From an uncultured Rhizobiaceae group bacterium (GTDB lineage Bacteria; Pseudomonadota; Alphaproteobacteria; Rhizobiales; Rhizobiaceae), in assembly GCA_937930845.1 (NCBI GenBank), contig CALHBJ010000015.1, positions 1-32,492 of the forward strand: a DNA stretch of 32,492 nt. Direction: 5' to 3'. The position numbers and the translations under genes are program-made. Shown here in pieces: positions 9,663 through 17,285 of the stretch. The notes under the pieces were generated by a model. That model made no database searches, had not been told where the DNA came from, and saw nothing but the letters and a program-made list of their open reading frames with translations. Every line of letters starts with the position of its first letter. The first letter of the stretch is position 1.

Positions 9663-9692
9663 GTGAGCGCCAAACTGCGTTGCGCCGCTCAC
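9663..9692. terminator. Candidate terminator between pccB and tctA
   Basis: GTGAGCG (9663-9669) and CGCTCAC (9686-9692) form a 7-bp stem around 16 nt in the gap between two convergent genes. There is no T-run, so this may be a weak bidirectional terminator. Confidence 0.35.
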
Positions 9693-9720
9693 ACCCCACG
9701 ACAAATCTTCAATTCGCCGC

Positions 9721-11259
9721 CTAATCGCCTGTAGACGTAACGTCCTTGGTTTTAGCCCGCATCCGCGCAACAAATGGCGACAGCATGGGCACAAACAGGC
9801 AGGCGGCGGCAATGAGCAGGATCGTCAATGTGAGCGGGCGTTCCCACAGGAATGACCAACTGTCATTGTTGATCAGCAGCGCCCGGCGCAGGTTTTCTTC
9901 CATCATGCCCCCCAGAATAAAGCCCAAAATCATGGGCGCCATGGGGAAAGACAGCAATCGCAGGATTGTGGCAACCAGTCCAAACAACACCATTAGCTGA
10001 ATATCGAACGTGTTGAACGAGACGAAATAAACGCCAATCAGCGAGAAAAACAAAATAAGAGGCAATAGAAAACGCGCCGGAATGGCCAACACCCGGGCGA
10101 TGTAGGGAATAAGCGGCAGATTCAGCACCAGCAAAATGATATTGCCAAGCCACATGGAAACGATCACCGACCAAAACACATCAGGTTGGTCGAGATAAAG
10201 CCGTGGGCCGGGTTGAATGCCATAACCAATAAGCGCCCCAAGCATAATTGCCGTTGTGCCGGAGCCTGGAATTCCCAGCGTCAAAAGTGGCACGAAAGAC
10301 CCGGTCGCGGCTGCGTTATTGGCAGTTTCAGGCGCTGACAATCCGCGCACCGACCCTTTGCCAAATTCAGCGCCCTTTACCGGCCCGGCTATGCGCTGTT
10401 CCGTGCCATAGGCAAGGAAACTCGCAATCGTTGCCCCGGCCCCCGGCAATACACCGATCAGAAAGCCAAGCACGGATGAACGCCCGATCACCGGGATCAT
10501 TTCCTTCACCTCTTCCTTGGACACCGCCATGGACCCCAATTGTGCAGCCGCCTTGCGCTCTTCCTCGCGCTTGGCCTCATCGATTTTCTTGATGATCGCC
10601 ATCAGGGCTTCTGAAAGCGCAAATGTGGCCATGACCAGCAACAGGAAGGAAATTCCGTCGACCAGATCCAACATGCCCAGTGTGAACCGCGGCACGCCGA
10701 CCGTCTGGTCGGTTCCCACGGTGGACAGCATTAGCCCAACAACTGTCATCAGAAGGGCTTTCAGCACTTCGCCTTTGCCTGCAAAAGCAGCAACAGCGGA
10801 AAGCCCCAGAACCATCAGCGCAAAATAGTCTGTTGACTGGAAGGCCAGCGATACGGACGCCAGATAGGGCGCAGCAATAAGCAACATCAACGCTGCAATC
10901 ACGCCGCCGGAAAACGACGAATAGGCAGCAATCGCCAGCGCCTTGCCCGCTTTGCCCGATTTCGCCATGGGATAGCCATCAAACGAGGTGGCAACCGTTG
11001 ATGCGACCCCCGGTGCGTTGATCAGAATGGAAGAGGTGGAGCCGCCAAAAATAGCGCCATAATACACCGCCGCCATCAGGATAATTCCCGCCGAAGGCTC
11101 AAGGCTCGCAGCAATTGGGATCATCAAAGCAATGGCAGACATGGGCCCAAGACCGGGCAACATGCCAATAAACGTGCCAACCAGACAGCCCATGATGACA
11201 AAGAGAATATTTTGGAATGTAAAAGCCGTTGAGAGGCCAATCAGAATGCCGTCAAGCAT
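9721..11259 (-). CDS. tctA: Tripartite tricarboxylate transporter, large membrane subunit TctA
   Basis: TctA is the large channel subunit of the TctABC secondary transporter, which takes up citrate-like carboxylates with a periplasmic binding protein. The 512-residue product is very hydrophobic, with about a dozen membrane segments. It shows the family signatures VGTFIGMLPGLGPMSAIALM near residues 28-47 and GFLIGVLPGAGATIASFLAY in the middle, and GIPGSGTTAIMLGAL. It starts three bases after the tctB stop, with GAGG inside the end of tctB, so the two are translationally linked. The substrate cannot be read from the sequence. Confidence 0.95.
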   Translation of the reverse strand: MLDGILIGLSTAFTFQNILFVIMGCLVGTFIGMLPGLGPMSAIALMIPIAASLEPSAGIILMAAVYYGAIFGGSTSSILINAPGVASTVATSFDGYPMAKSGKAGKALAIAAYSSFSGGVIAALMLLIAAPYLASVSLAFQSTDYFALMVLGLSAVAAFAGKGEVLKALLMTVVGLMLSTVGTDQTVGVPRFTLGMLDLVDGISFLLLVMATFALSEALMAIIKKIDEAKREEERKAAAQLGSMAVSKEEVKEMIPVIGRSSVLGFLIGVLPGAGATIASFLAYGTEQRIAGPVKGAEFGKGSVRGLSAPETANNAAATGSFVPLLTLGIPGSGTTAIMLGALIGYGIQPGPRLYLDQPDVFWSVIVSMWLGNIILLVLNLPLIPYIARVLAIPARFLLPLILFFSLIGVYFVSFNTFDIQLMVLFGLVATILRLLSFPMAPMILGFILGGMMEENLRRALLINNDSWSFLWERPLTLTILLIAAACLFVPMLSPFVARMRAKTKDVTSTGD

Positions 11260-11262
11260 AGT

Positions 11263-11721
11263 TTAAGACCTCAAAAATGCAGGAAGCGGTTCAATGAATA
11301 CGGACAGCCCATAATTCATCAAAACCCAAAAAAGGACGACCAGAGGCACCGCAACCAGCACAAGGCGGGCGATATTGCGCTCGCCCAGCATGGCAAATCC
11401 AATCATCAGAAACAGAGACGTGGCCAGCAGAAACCCTACCGGCCGCACCGCCAGGCCATAGATCGACATCAACACAAGGAAAGCCAGGCCAAGCGGCCAG
11501 TTCAGCCCCCGCAGGCTCAACGTATCGCGACTGCTGGGAAACACGATCACCAGCAGCGACAGGCCAATACCAAGCACCGCCAGTACTTCGGGCATGGTGC
11601 GCGCGTGAAACGCGGAATTCAGTTGGAATGGCAGTAGCCTGATATTCTGACTTTGCCACGCATATACGAGACAAAATAACAGGATCAGAAGACCACCAAT
11701 GCGGTCCTTTGAAAGATGCAT
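11263..11721 (-). CDS. tctB: Tripartite tricarboxylate transporter, small membrane subunit TctB
   Basis: This is the small membrane subunit of the TctABC transporter: 152 residues with four hydrophobic segments (about residues 8-26, 37-53, 71-105 in two parts, and 117-145), the usual TctB layout. The ATG at 11721 has GGAG six bases upstream; an in-frame TTG four codons earlier is less likely. The gene sits between tctC and tctA on the reverse strand, giving the standard order tctC-tctB-tctA. TctB sequences diverge quickly, so the call relies on topology and position as well as on similarity. Confidence 0.9.
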   Translation of the reverse strand: MHLSKDRIGGLLILLFCLVYAWQSQNIRLLPFQLNSAFHARTMPEVLAVLGIGLSLLVIVFPSSRDTLSLRGLNWPLGLAFLVLMSIYGLAVRPVGFLLATSLFLMIGFAMLGERNIARLVLVAVPLVVLFWVLMNYGLSVFIEPLPAFLRS

Positions 11722-11805
11722 GGCAGGCTCCAATTTACTCGAATTTTATCATCGCGATTGTGGGCATCAGGCCGAACAGATCAGCCTGATGCAGTATTGA
11801 GTACC

Positions 11806-11821
11806 GGGAGGACACCCTCCC
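11806..11821 (-). other. Stem-loop in the tctC-tctB gap
   Basis: GGGAGG (11806-11811) and CCTCCC (11816-11821) form a 6-bp stem with a 4-nt loop just after the tctC stop. Hairpins at this point in binding-protein operons often protect the upstream message, so that the binding protein is made in excess over the membrane subunits. That role is inferred here. Confidence 0.4.
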
Positions 11822-11833
11822 CGCCAACAGGCC

Positions 11834-12808
11834 CTAGAGGAAGCCGAGTTCTTTCATCAGGCCACCGATCTGCTCTTCCTGACCTTCCAGGAATTTCACG
11901 AAATCAGCATCGGCATTGAAAATATCAACCCAGCCATTGCGGTCACGAACGGTTTTCCACTCCGGTGTGCCGTACATTTTTTCAAGTGCAGCGATATAGG
12001 CTTTCTTCTTGTCGTCCGACAGGCCAGGCGCTGCAAAAAATCCACGCCAGTTTACAAAGCTGGTGCCTTTTGAACCGGCTTCATCACAGGTCGGCACATC
12101 TTTCATGGCAGAATTGCGCTCGGTTGATGTGACGCAAAGAATTTTAACTTCGCCCTGACGCGCCAGCTCAACAGCCTCGCCAAACCCTGTTGCCAGGGCC
12201 TTGATTTCACCGGATAAAAGCCCGGCCATCGCCTTACCACCGGCATCATAAGGAATGTATTTCACTTTGGTGGCGTCAGTACCGGCATTCTTCATGACCA
12301 GCGCCGCAATCAGGTGATCCATGCCACCGGCAACAGAACCGCCGCCAACGGCCACATTGGTTGGGTCCGCCTTATAGGCAGCGACCAAACCGGCAAGGTC
12401 AGAAAGGTCCGAATTCTTGCCCACAACAATCGCACCATAGTCACCAATGGTGCCTGCAATTGGGGTGAGGTCTCTGAAGGACTGGGGGAAAACTTTGGTC
12501 AATGAACGAATGACGATGGGTGTGGAATTCACCATCAGCGTGTTTTGGTCTTTGGTCTCGATGATATGGGCAATCGCCTTGCCACCGCCGCCGCCGGACA
12601 TATTTTCATAAGTCGCATTGCCAACAATACCAGACTTGGTCAGCGCCTCGCCTGTGCCACGTGCAGTTCCATCCCAGCCACCACCGGCACCGCCAGGAAT
12701 GAGGAATTTGATTTCTCCAACAACCTGATGCCCATCGGCCTGAGCAAAAGACTGCGCGCCAAACAATACGGCACTGGCAGCAAGTGCCACCTTCAACATT
12801 TTCAACAT
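11834..12808 (-). CDS. tctC: Periplasmic tricarboxylate-binding protein TctC (Bug family)
   Basis: TctC binds the carboxylate substrate in the periplasm and passes it to TctAB. The 324-residue product begins with a signal peptide (MLKMLKVALAASAVLFGAQ, cleavage after SFAQA). The Bug/TctC fold follows, with EIKFLIPGGAGGGWDGTARG (first substrate loop), NSTPIVIRSL, VAVGGGSVAGGMDHLIAAL and PTCDEAG, then the WRGFFAAPGL segment. The ATG at 12808 has a near-perfect GGGAGG site six bases upstream, so the longer open frame reaching 12937 is rejected. It is the first gene of tctCBA; its promoter should lie in 12809-13013. TctDE regulators are not next to it. Confidence 0.94.
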   Translation of the reverse strand: MLKMLKVALAASAVLFGAQSFAQADGHQVVGEIKFLIPGGAGGGWDGTARGTGEALTKSGIVGNATYENMSGGGGGKAIAHIIETKDQNTLMVNSTPIVIRSLTKVFPQSFRDLTPIAGTIGDYGAIVVGKNSDLSDLAGLVAAYKADPTNVAVGGGSVAGGMDHLIAALVMKNAGTDATKVKYIPYDAGGKAMAGLLSGEIKALATGFGEAVELARQGEVKILCVTSTERNSAMKDVPTCDEAGSKGTSFVNWRGFFAAPGLSDDKKKAYIAALEKMYGTPEWKTVRDRNGWVDIFNADADFVKFLEGQEEQIGGLMKELGFL

Positions 12809-13013
12809 AGTATCCTCCCGGAAAATATTCTTGGGGCAGAAACATTCCACCCGATTGCTTCTCAGGCACACATAAATGCCCTCAGTTGTATAAACTGCGG
12901 CGAAGCCACGACATGCGCAAGAGCTAATTCTGCTCACCCGCTCTAAAGGGCAAAAAACCCCTGAACTGGCGCGTATGAGAGATATCGAGGCATGTTAATG
13001 TGTGTGTTCGAAT

Positions 13014-13655
13014 TTACTTTCTGACGTAATTGCTTCTGTGCTCTAGCCAGCGCTTTGTATCTTGGCACATCCAACCAACCGCCTCGACAATTTCATCATA
13101 AACTCTATTCGGATCTCGAAAAATAATCGGTTCATGATGCATGACTCGATTTCTAAATCTTCTTATCGCATTGAACCGCCCGTGAATTTGTTTTCTTGTT
13201 TTACCTGCGCCTTTCTTAAAACCGCGATGCAAGCAATTCCTCCATATCGAAGCATCATATGAACCGCTTAACAGCCCCACCCAAAATGAGAACTTTGAAT
13301 CAGCAACGACTGCACCAGCGGGGATATCTCCGGGGTCGCGATCAAAGCGTTCAATCACCTCACTTATAGCATTGATCGAATTTTTATTTAACGGAGCGAT
13401 AGGATCGTTGATCCAGTTACACCCATATGTATTTGACATCTCAATATGGATGGTATTCCGCAGACATACCTCAAGGCATTGTAAAGGTGTATAAAATCGT
13501 TCAGAGAGAAGCGTATTTTCTTCATAAAGCGTAATTGCCGCTTCCAGATCGTTGCCGCAATTTTGAAGATAATTGCTAAGGCGGTCAGGAGAAATTGAAC
13601 GCTGTAAACTCTGGTCTATTTCGCTACTTCTCAAAAATTTACTTGTCCTAAACAT
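13014..13655 (-). CDS. Abi-like HEPN-domain protein (putative phage-defence RNase)
   Basis: This 213-residue protein matches the Abi-like family often annotated as abortive-infection proteins. It shows ISPDRLSNYL, LYEENTLLSERFYTPLQCLE, VCLRNTIHIEM, SKFSFWVGLLSGSYDASIW and, near the C-terminus, RRFRNRVMHHEPI. In the last, R-N-R-V-M-H (about residues 168-173) is an R-x4-H motif, the catalytic signature of HEPN RNases. I start it at the ATG at 13655; an in-frame TTG at 13703 would add 16 residues, and neither has a strong ribosome-binding site. The gene and its flanks are clearly richer in A and T than the rest of the window, and it has no partner gene, so recent acquisition is likely. Defence activity is inferred from the family. 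Confidence 0.8.
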   Translation of the reverse strand: MFRTSKFLRSSEIDQSLQRSISPDRLSNYLQNCGNDLEAAITLYEENTLLSERFYTPLQCLEVCLRNTIHIEMSNTYGCNWINDPIAPLNKNSINAISEVIERFDRDPGDIPAGAVVADSKFSFWVGLLSGSYDASIWRNCLHRGFKKGAGKTRKQIHGRFNAIRRFRNRVMHHEPIIFRDPNRVYDEIVEAVGWMCQDTKRWLEHRSNYVRK

Positions 13656-14265
13656 CAACACGGCTATATATGGGGCGTATACCCCGGGTCGGCCTCTGCG
13701 CAAGCACGCTCCCGGGGTCAGTCTTTTTGGAGCACGCTTTGGTCTTAAGCTTCACTTTTATTGAACAGTTTTAAGCACGCCAATCAAGCCTAAGTCTGAT
13801 CATATCCCCCTACAATTATACCAATACTTCCTGCATAAACCGCGCAACATGAATCGTCTTGTGAATACAATAAAATTTACAAGGTCCAGATCGCTTAAAC
13901 TTACCGGGCAATAAGGACAAAGATGTATAATCCTGGAGGATTAACTCGCTATTTCTGCAAACCGGAAACTTAGCGAATGAGCCGGCCCACGGTGCCATCT
14001 AATAACTTCCAAGATGCGTCGGTTACAACTTGATGTAACTTCGTTTTACGAAACCACGGTTCTATTACTGTTCCGGCAGTCATCTCCCTCTAAATTTGCT
14101 GAACATTCTACAGATAGCAGCTATGGATAAAAACGAAGGGCAAGCCACAGCTTGTATCATGGATACAGGCGCTCCTCACTTGCTTTTTGTCCTTGGTTTG
14201 GCATGAAGGGCATATCGGAAATGGCCTGCCCGCCTCGCGGGTAAGCCCAGGCAAGGACAGCTGCT
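13656..14265. other. 610-bp gap with no recognisable gene
   Basis: This AT-rich stretch separates the Abi-like gene from the RNase D-like gene. It holds an 8-bp inverted repeat, ACCCCGGG (13681-13688) and CCCGGGGT (13711-13718), followed on the plus strand by CAGTCTTTTT, which looks like a rho-independent terminator although no gene precedes it. A small hairpin CCCGC-CTC-GCGGG lies at 14229-14241. Short open frames, such as the reverse one at 13816-13998, have no ribosome-binding site and no recognisable similarity. It may be the eroded remains of an insertion. Confidence 0.5.
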
Positions 14266-14880
14266 TTGACCATCAGACTTCACAAGGGCGATTTGCCTGA
14301 TTTGTCCCACTACTCCAACAGCGTCGCCATCGACACGGAAACCCTTGGCCTCAATCCCCATCGCGACAGGTTATGCGTTGTGCAATTGTCTCCTGGAGAC
14401 GGCACCGCCGATATTGTGCAGATCGCCAAGGGCCAGAAATCTGCCCCCAATATTGAGGCGCTGCTGAACAATGCAGACTGCACCAAACTGTTCCACTTTG
14501 GCCGCTTTGATATTGCCGTACTCTACAATGCCTTTGGCGCCCTGTCGCAAAATGTCTACTGCACCAAGATCGCCTCACGACTGACCCGCACGTACACCGA
14601 CCGCCACGGGCTCAAAGACCTGTGCCGCGAGTTGATTGGCGTCGACATCTCCAAACAACAGCAATCTTCCGATTGGGCAGCAGATGAACTCTCCAAGGCC
14701 CAACAAGAATATGCCGCGTCAGACGTATTGTACCTGCATGCCCTCAAGGCAGAATTGGACAAGCGGCTGGAACGCGAAGAACGGGGTGATTTGGCACAGG
14801 CCTGTTTTGACTTCCTGCCACAACGTTGTCTGCTTGATCTGGCAGGTTGGGACGAACAGGACATTTTCGCCCATTCTTGA
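14266..14880 (+). CDS. RNase D-like 3'-5' exonuclease (DEDDy)
   Basis: This 204-residue protein consists of a single DEDDy exonuclease domain. The acidic motifs are visible as VAIDTETLGLNP (Exo I, D-x-E), FHFGRFDIAVL (Exo II Asp) and QQEYAASDVLYLHAL (Exo III, Y-x3-D). It lacks the HRDC domains of full-length RNase D, so it belongs to the short ribonuclease D family common in alphaproteobacteria. These enzymes trim tRNA or other RNA 3' ends. The start is TTG, supported by AAGGA eight bases upstream; no ATG fits the conserved N-terminus. lptC follows after 129 bp. Confidence 0.9.
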   Translation: MTIRLHKGDLPDLSHYSNSVAIDTETLGLNPHRDRLCVVQLSPGDGTADIVQIAKGQKSAPNIEALLNNADCTKLFHFGRFDIAVLYNAFGALSQNVYCTKIASRLTRTYTDRHGLKDLCRELIGVDISKQQQSSDWAADELSKAQQEYAASDVLYLHALKAELDKRLEREERGDLAQACFDFLPQRCLLDLAGWDEQDIFAHS

Positions 14881-15009
14881 TATTTGAGCCTGGAACATGG
14901 GCAAATTTTGCAGGCGCAAACATAAATTTACCTCATTGCATTCATAGTCAGGGGGTGCGGGCTGGGACAAACCGCGACAAACAGAAGTTCCGATAGGAGT
15001 ATCCATCCG

Positions 15010-15729
15010 GTGCAGACTGCGCGGGCCACACAAGCTTTGACCGCTGGAACGCCCCCGCGCGCCGGCACTACAGGTCTGTTGTCTGGACGCACCAGACATC
15101 ACGGCCGCGCCCGCCGACACTCACAATTGGTTTCGTTTTTGAAAAAGATGTTGCCGATCGCTGCAATTGCGATATTTGCGCTCTTCATTCTCTCGGGCGT
15201 GTATTCCTTCGTTCCCCCCGGACAGTTGTCGATGGAAGGCGTGGCCATTGAAAACGGCAAACTGGTGATGGAAAAGCCGGTCATGGCTGGTTTTGACAAG
15301 CAAAATCGCCCCTACAATGTGGAAGCGGCACGCGCGCTCCAAAACCTCAAGCAGCCCGGTGTTGTGGAACTGGAAACAATTGACGCCGATGTTCCCTTTG
15401 ATGCCGACACAGCCGCCAACGTAACTGCCCGCACCGGGGTCTATAATTCTGAGAAAGAAAGTTTGGTTCTCACTGACAATGTGGAAATTACCGGCGCGCG
15501 CGGCATGGATATCAGTCTCGAAGATGCCCATATCGACATAAAATCGGGTACGCTGTTCAGCGAAAAGCCCGTTGAAGTCAAATCTGAGCAGGCCGACATC
15601 ACGGCAGAATCAGTTAGGGTGGAAAATAATGGCGAACGCATTGTCTTTCGCAATCGGGTAAAAATGATCATCAGACGTCCAATTCAGCGCGGCGACACAC
15701 CTGTCGCTCAAGGAACGTCAGGTGAGTAG
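15010..15729 (+). CDS. lptC: LPS export protein LptC
   Basis: LptC is the inner-membrane-anchored bridge that receives lipopolysaccharide from LptBFG and passes it to LptA. The 239-residue product has a basic cytoplasmic N-terminus, one transmembrane helix (about residues 47-66), then a beta-rich periplasmic domain with the repeating strand pattern of the OstA/LptC fold (LVLTDNVEITGARGMDIS, DAHIDIKSGTLFSEKPVEV, ERIVFRNRVKMII). The GTG at 15010 has AGGAG ten bases upstream; an alternative start closer to the membrane helix is possible because the first 45 residues are poorly conserved in type. lptA follows 42 bp downstream. Confidence 0.88.
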   Translation: MQTARATQALTAGTPPRAGTTGLLSGRTRHHGRARRHSQLVSFLKKMLPIAAIAIFALFILSGVYSFVPPGQLSMEGVAIENGKLVMEKPVMAGFDKQNRPYNVEAARALQNLKQPGVVELETIDADVPFDADTAANVTARTGVYNSEKESLVLTDNVEITGARGMDISLEDAHIDIKSGTLFSEKPVEVKSEQADITAESVRVENNGERIVFRNRVKMIIRRPIQRGDTPVAQGTSGE

Positions 15730-15771
15730 ATTATGCGCTATGACGTCCTCAACTCTCCCAGGAGATCGCAA

Positions 15772-16311
15772 ATGAGCCGATGCACAAAAATTATTGCCAG
15801 TGTGCTGTCGTTGTCCCTCATCATGGCCAGCGCAGCTTATGCGCAAGTCTCCGGCGAAGCGTTCAGCGGCTTTAGAAGCAACAGCAAAGACCCTATTTTG
15901 ATCGAGGCCGACGAATTGGAGATTCTCGATACCCAGGCCAAAGCCATCTATCGTGGCAATGTCAAAGTGCGCCAGGGCGGCAGTTTGATCTCCACCCAAC
16001 GGCTGGAAGTGAAATACAACAAAGCCGGCAAAGGGGGGCAGGGAGATATTGAACGGCTGGATCTGAGCGGCGGCGTAACCGCCACTTCGCGCACCAATAC
16101 GGCAAGATCGGACACTGGAACGTTTTTCGTGCGCAACGAAAACATCATATTGTCGGGCAATGTCAGGGTCAGCCAGGGGAAAAATGCTGCGACCGGCTGT
16201 CGTTTGGAAGCAAATTTGCGAACCAATATCGCCAAGCTGAAGTCATGCAAAGGCAGCAAAAAGTCGAAAGGTCGCGTCAAGACCATATTGACGCCCGGTG
16301 CCGGCAACTGA
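15772..16311 (+). CDS. lptA: LPS transport periplasmic protein LptA
   Basis: LptA forms the periplasmic bridge that carries lipopolysaccharide to the outer-membrane LptDE complex. The 179-residue product has a signal peptide (cleavage after AYA) and the OstA-type domain: DPILIEADELEILDTQAKAI, YRGNVKVRQGG, VEVKYN-like strands, FFVRNENIILSGNVRVSQG, and a basic C-terminus. I chose the ATG at 15772 because AGGAG lies seven bases before it; the earlier ATG at 15733 has no such site. The gene sits between lptC and lptB, the usual alphaproteobacterial order. Confidence 0.93.
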   Translation: MSRCTKIIASVLSLSLIMASAAYAQVSGEAFSGFRSNSKDPILIEADELEILDTQAKAIYRGNVKVRQGGSLISTQRLEVKYNKAGKGGQGDIERLDLSGGVTATSRTNTARSDTGTFFVRNENIILSGNVRVSQGKNAATGCRLEANLRTNIAKLKSCKGSKKSKGRVKTILTPGAGN

Positions 16312-16335
16312 TTTGGGCGGCGTGCTGATTTGTTT

Positions 16336-17172
16336 ATGAAAAATCCACTGCGATCAGCCCAGAACAAAGACGGGCACACCGCTTCCCCCCTTGGGCAGCA
16401 AGGGGCAACTGCGACACCTGTAAATGCCGGTCAGACCGCTCGAAAAATGGACAATGTTCTGCTCGCCCGGGGACTGATGAAAACCTACAATCAGCGCTCG
16501 GTCGTCGACGGTGCAAGCCTTGGGGTGCGCCGCGGTGAAGCCGTTGGCCTGCTTGGCCCCAATGGAGCAGGCAAAACCACCTGCTTTTACATGATTACGG
16601 GTCTGGTCAAACCCGACGCTGGCAAAATTGAACTGGATGGTCACGATGTCACTGACCTGCCCATGTATCGTCGCGCCCGCTTAGGCATCGGTTACCTGCC
16701 CCAGGAAGCCTCTATTTTCCGGGGACTATCCGTTGAAAACAACATCAAGGCCGTTCTTGAGGTTGTTGAAAAAGACACCTCCAAACGCGCGCAGAAACTT
16801 GAGGATCTGCTTGACGAATTCAAGATTTCCCACCTGCGCAAATCACCCTCCATTGCCCTGTCAGGCGGGGAGCGGCGACGACTGGAAATTGCCCGTGCTC
16901 TCGCCTCCGATCCCGCCTTCATGTTGCTGGATGAACCGTTCGCCGGGGTTGATCCGATTGCTGTTGGCGATATTCAGGATCTGGTCCGCCACCTCACAAG
17001 ACGCGGGATTGGCGTGTTGATTACGGACCACAATGTGCGTGAAACCCTGGGCCTCATCGACCGGGCTTATATCATTGCGTCGGGTAAGGTTCTCACCCAC
17101 GGCCGCCCCCATGAGATCGTTAACAATCCAGATGTCCGCAGGCTCTATCTTGGTGATCAGTTTACCCTTTAA
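16336..17172 (+). CDS. lptB: LPS export ABC transporter ATPase LptB
   Basis: LptB powers lipopolysaccharide extraction by LptFGC. The 278-residue product has Walker A GPNGAGKTT, Q-loop region YLPQEASIFRGLSVENNI, signature LSGGERRR, Walker B FMLLDEPFAGVD and the switch histidine in ITDHNV, plus the LptB-typical ending VRRLYLGDQFTL. About 40 residues precede the ABC core (MDNVLLARGLMKTY). Long N-termini occur in related bacteria, but the start could instead be the ATG at 16447, since the ribosome-binding site at 16336 is weak. It is followed by rpoN after 113 bp that hold a sigma-54-type promoter. Confidence 0.94.
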   Translation: MKNPLRSAQNKDGHTASPLGQQGATATPVNAGQTARKMDNVLLARGLMKTYNQRSVVDGASLGVRRGEAVGLLGPNGAGKTTCFYMITGLVKPDAGKIELDGHDVTDLPMYRRARLGIGYLPQEASIFRGLSVENNIKAVLEVVEKDTSKRAQKLEDLLDEFKISHLRKSPSIALSGGERRRLEIARALASDPAFMLLDEPFAGVDPIAVGDIQDLVRHLTRRGIGVLITDHNVRETLGLIDRAYIIASGKVLTHGRPHEIVNNPDVRRLYLGDQFTL

Positions 17173-17213
17173 CCAAGTTCGCCTTGAACTCCCCTGCCCG
17201 ATTGACGTAAAAT

Positions 17214-17229
17214 TGGCATGATACTTGCT
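17214..17229 (+). promoter_or_regulatory. Sigma-54 (-24/-12) promoter upstream of rpoN
   Basis: TGGCATG-ATAC-TTGCT (17214-17229) fits the RpoN consensus TGGCAYR-N4-TTGCW at every fixed position, with GG (17215-17216) and GC (17227-17228) exactly ten bases apart. It lies between lptB and rpoN, with the expected start site about 45 bp before the rpoN ATG. It suggests that rpoN is transcribed, or blocked, by its own product. No enhancer site was identified. Confidence 0.6.
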
Positions 17230-17285
17230 TAGGCTTCCTGCCTTTAGTACCCGGCACACTGCCGGATCCGCGCGTTTGTGGGGAA

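Noticed and set aside
9724-11259. Long forward open frames opposite tctA and other large genes
   Set aside because: They mirror the codon pattern of the real gene on the other strand, lack ribosome-binding sites and show no family features.
12809-12937. Longer TctC start at 12937
   Set aside because: The signal peptide and a near-perfect ribosome-binding site place the start at 12808.
13816-13998. Sixty-codon reverse open frame in the gene-free stretch
   Set aside because: No ribosome-binding site, no recognisable family, and it lies in an AT-rich gap where chance frames are common.
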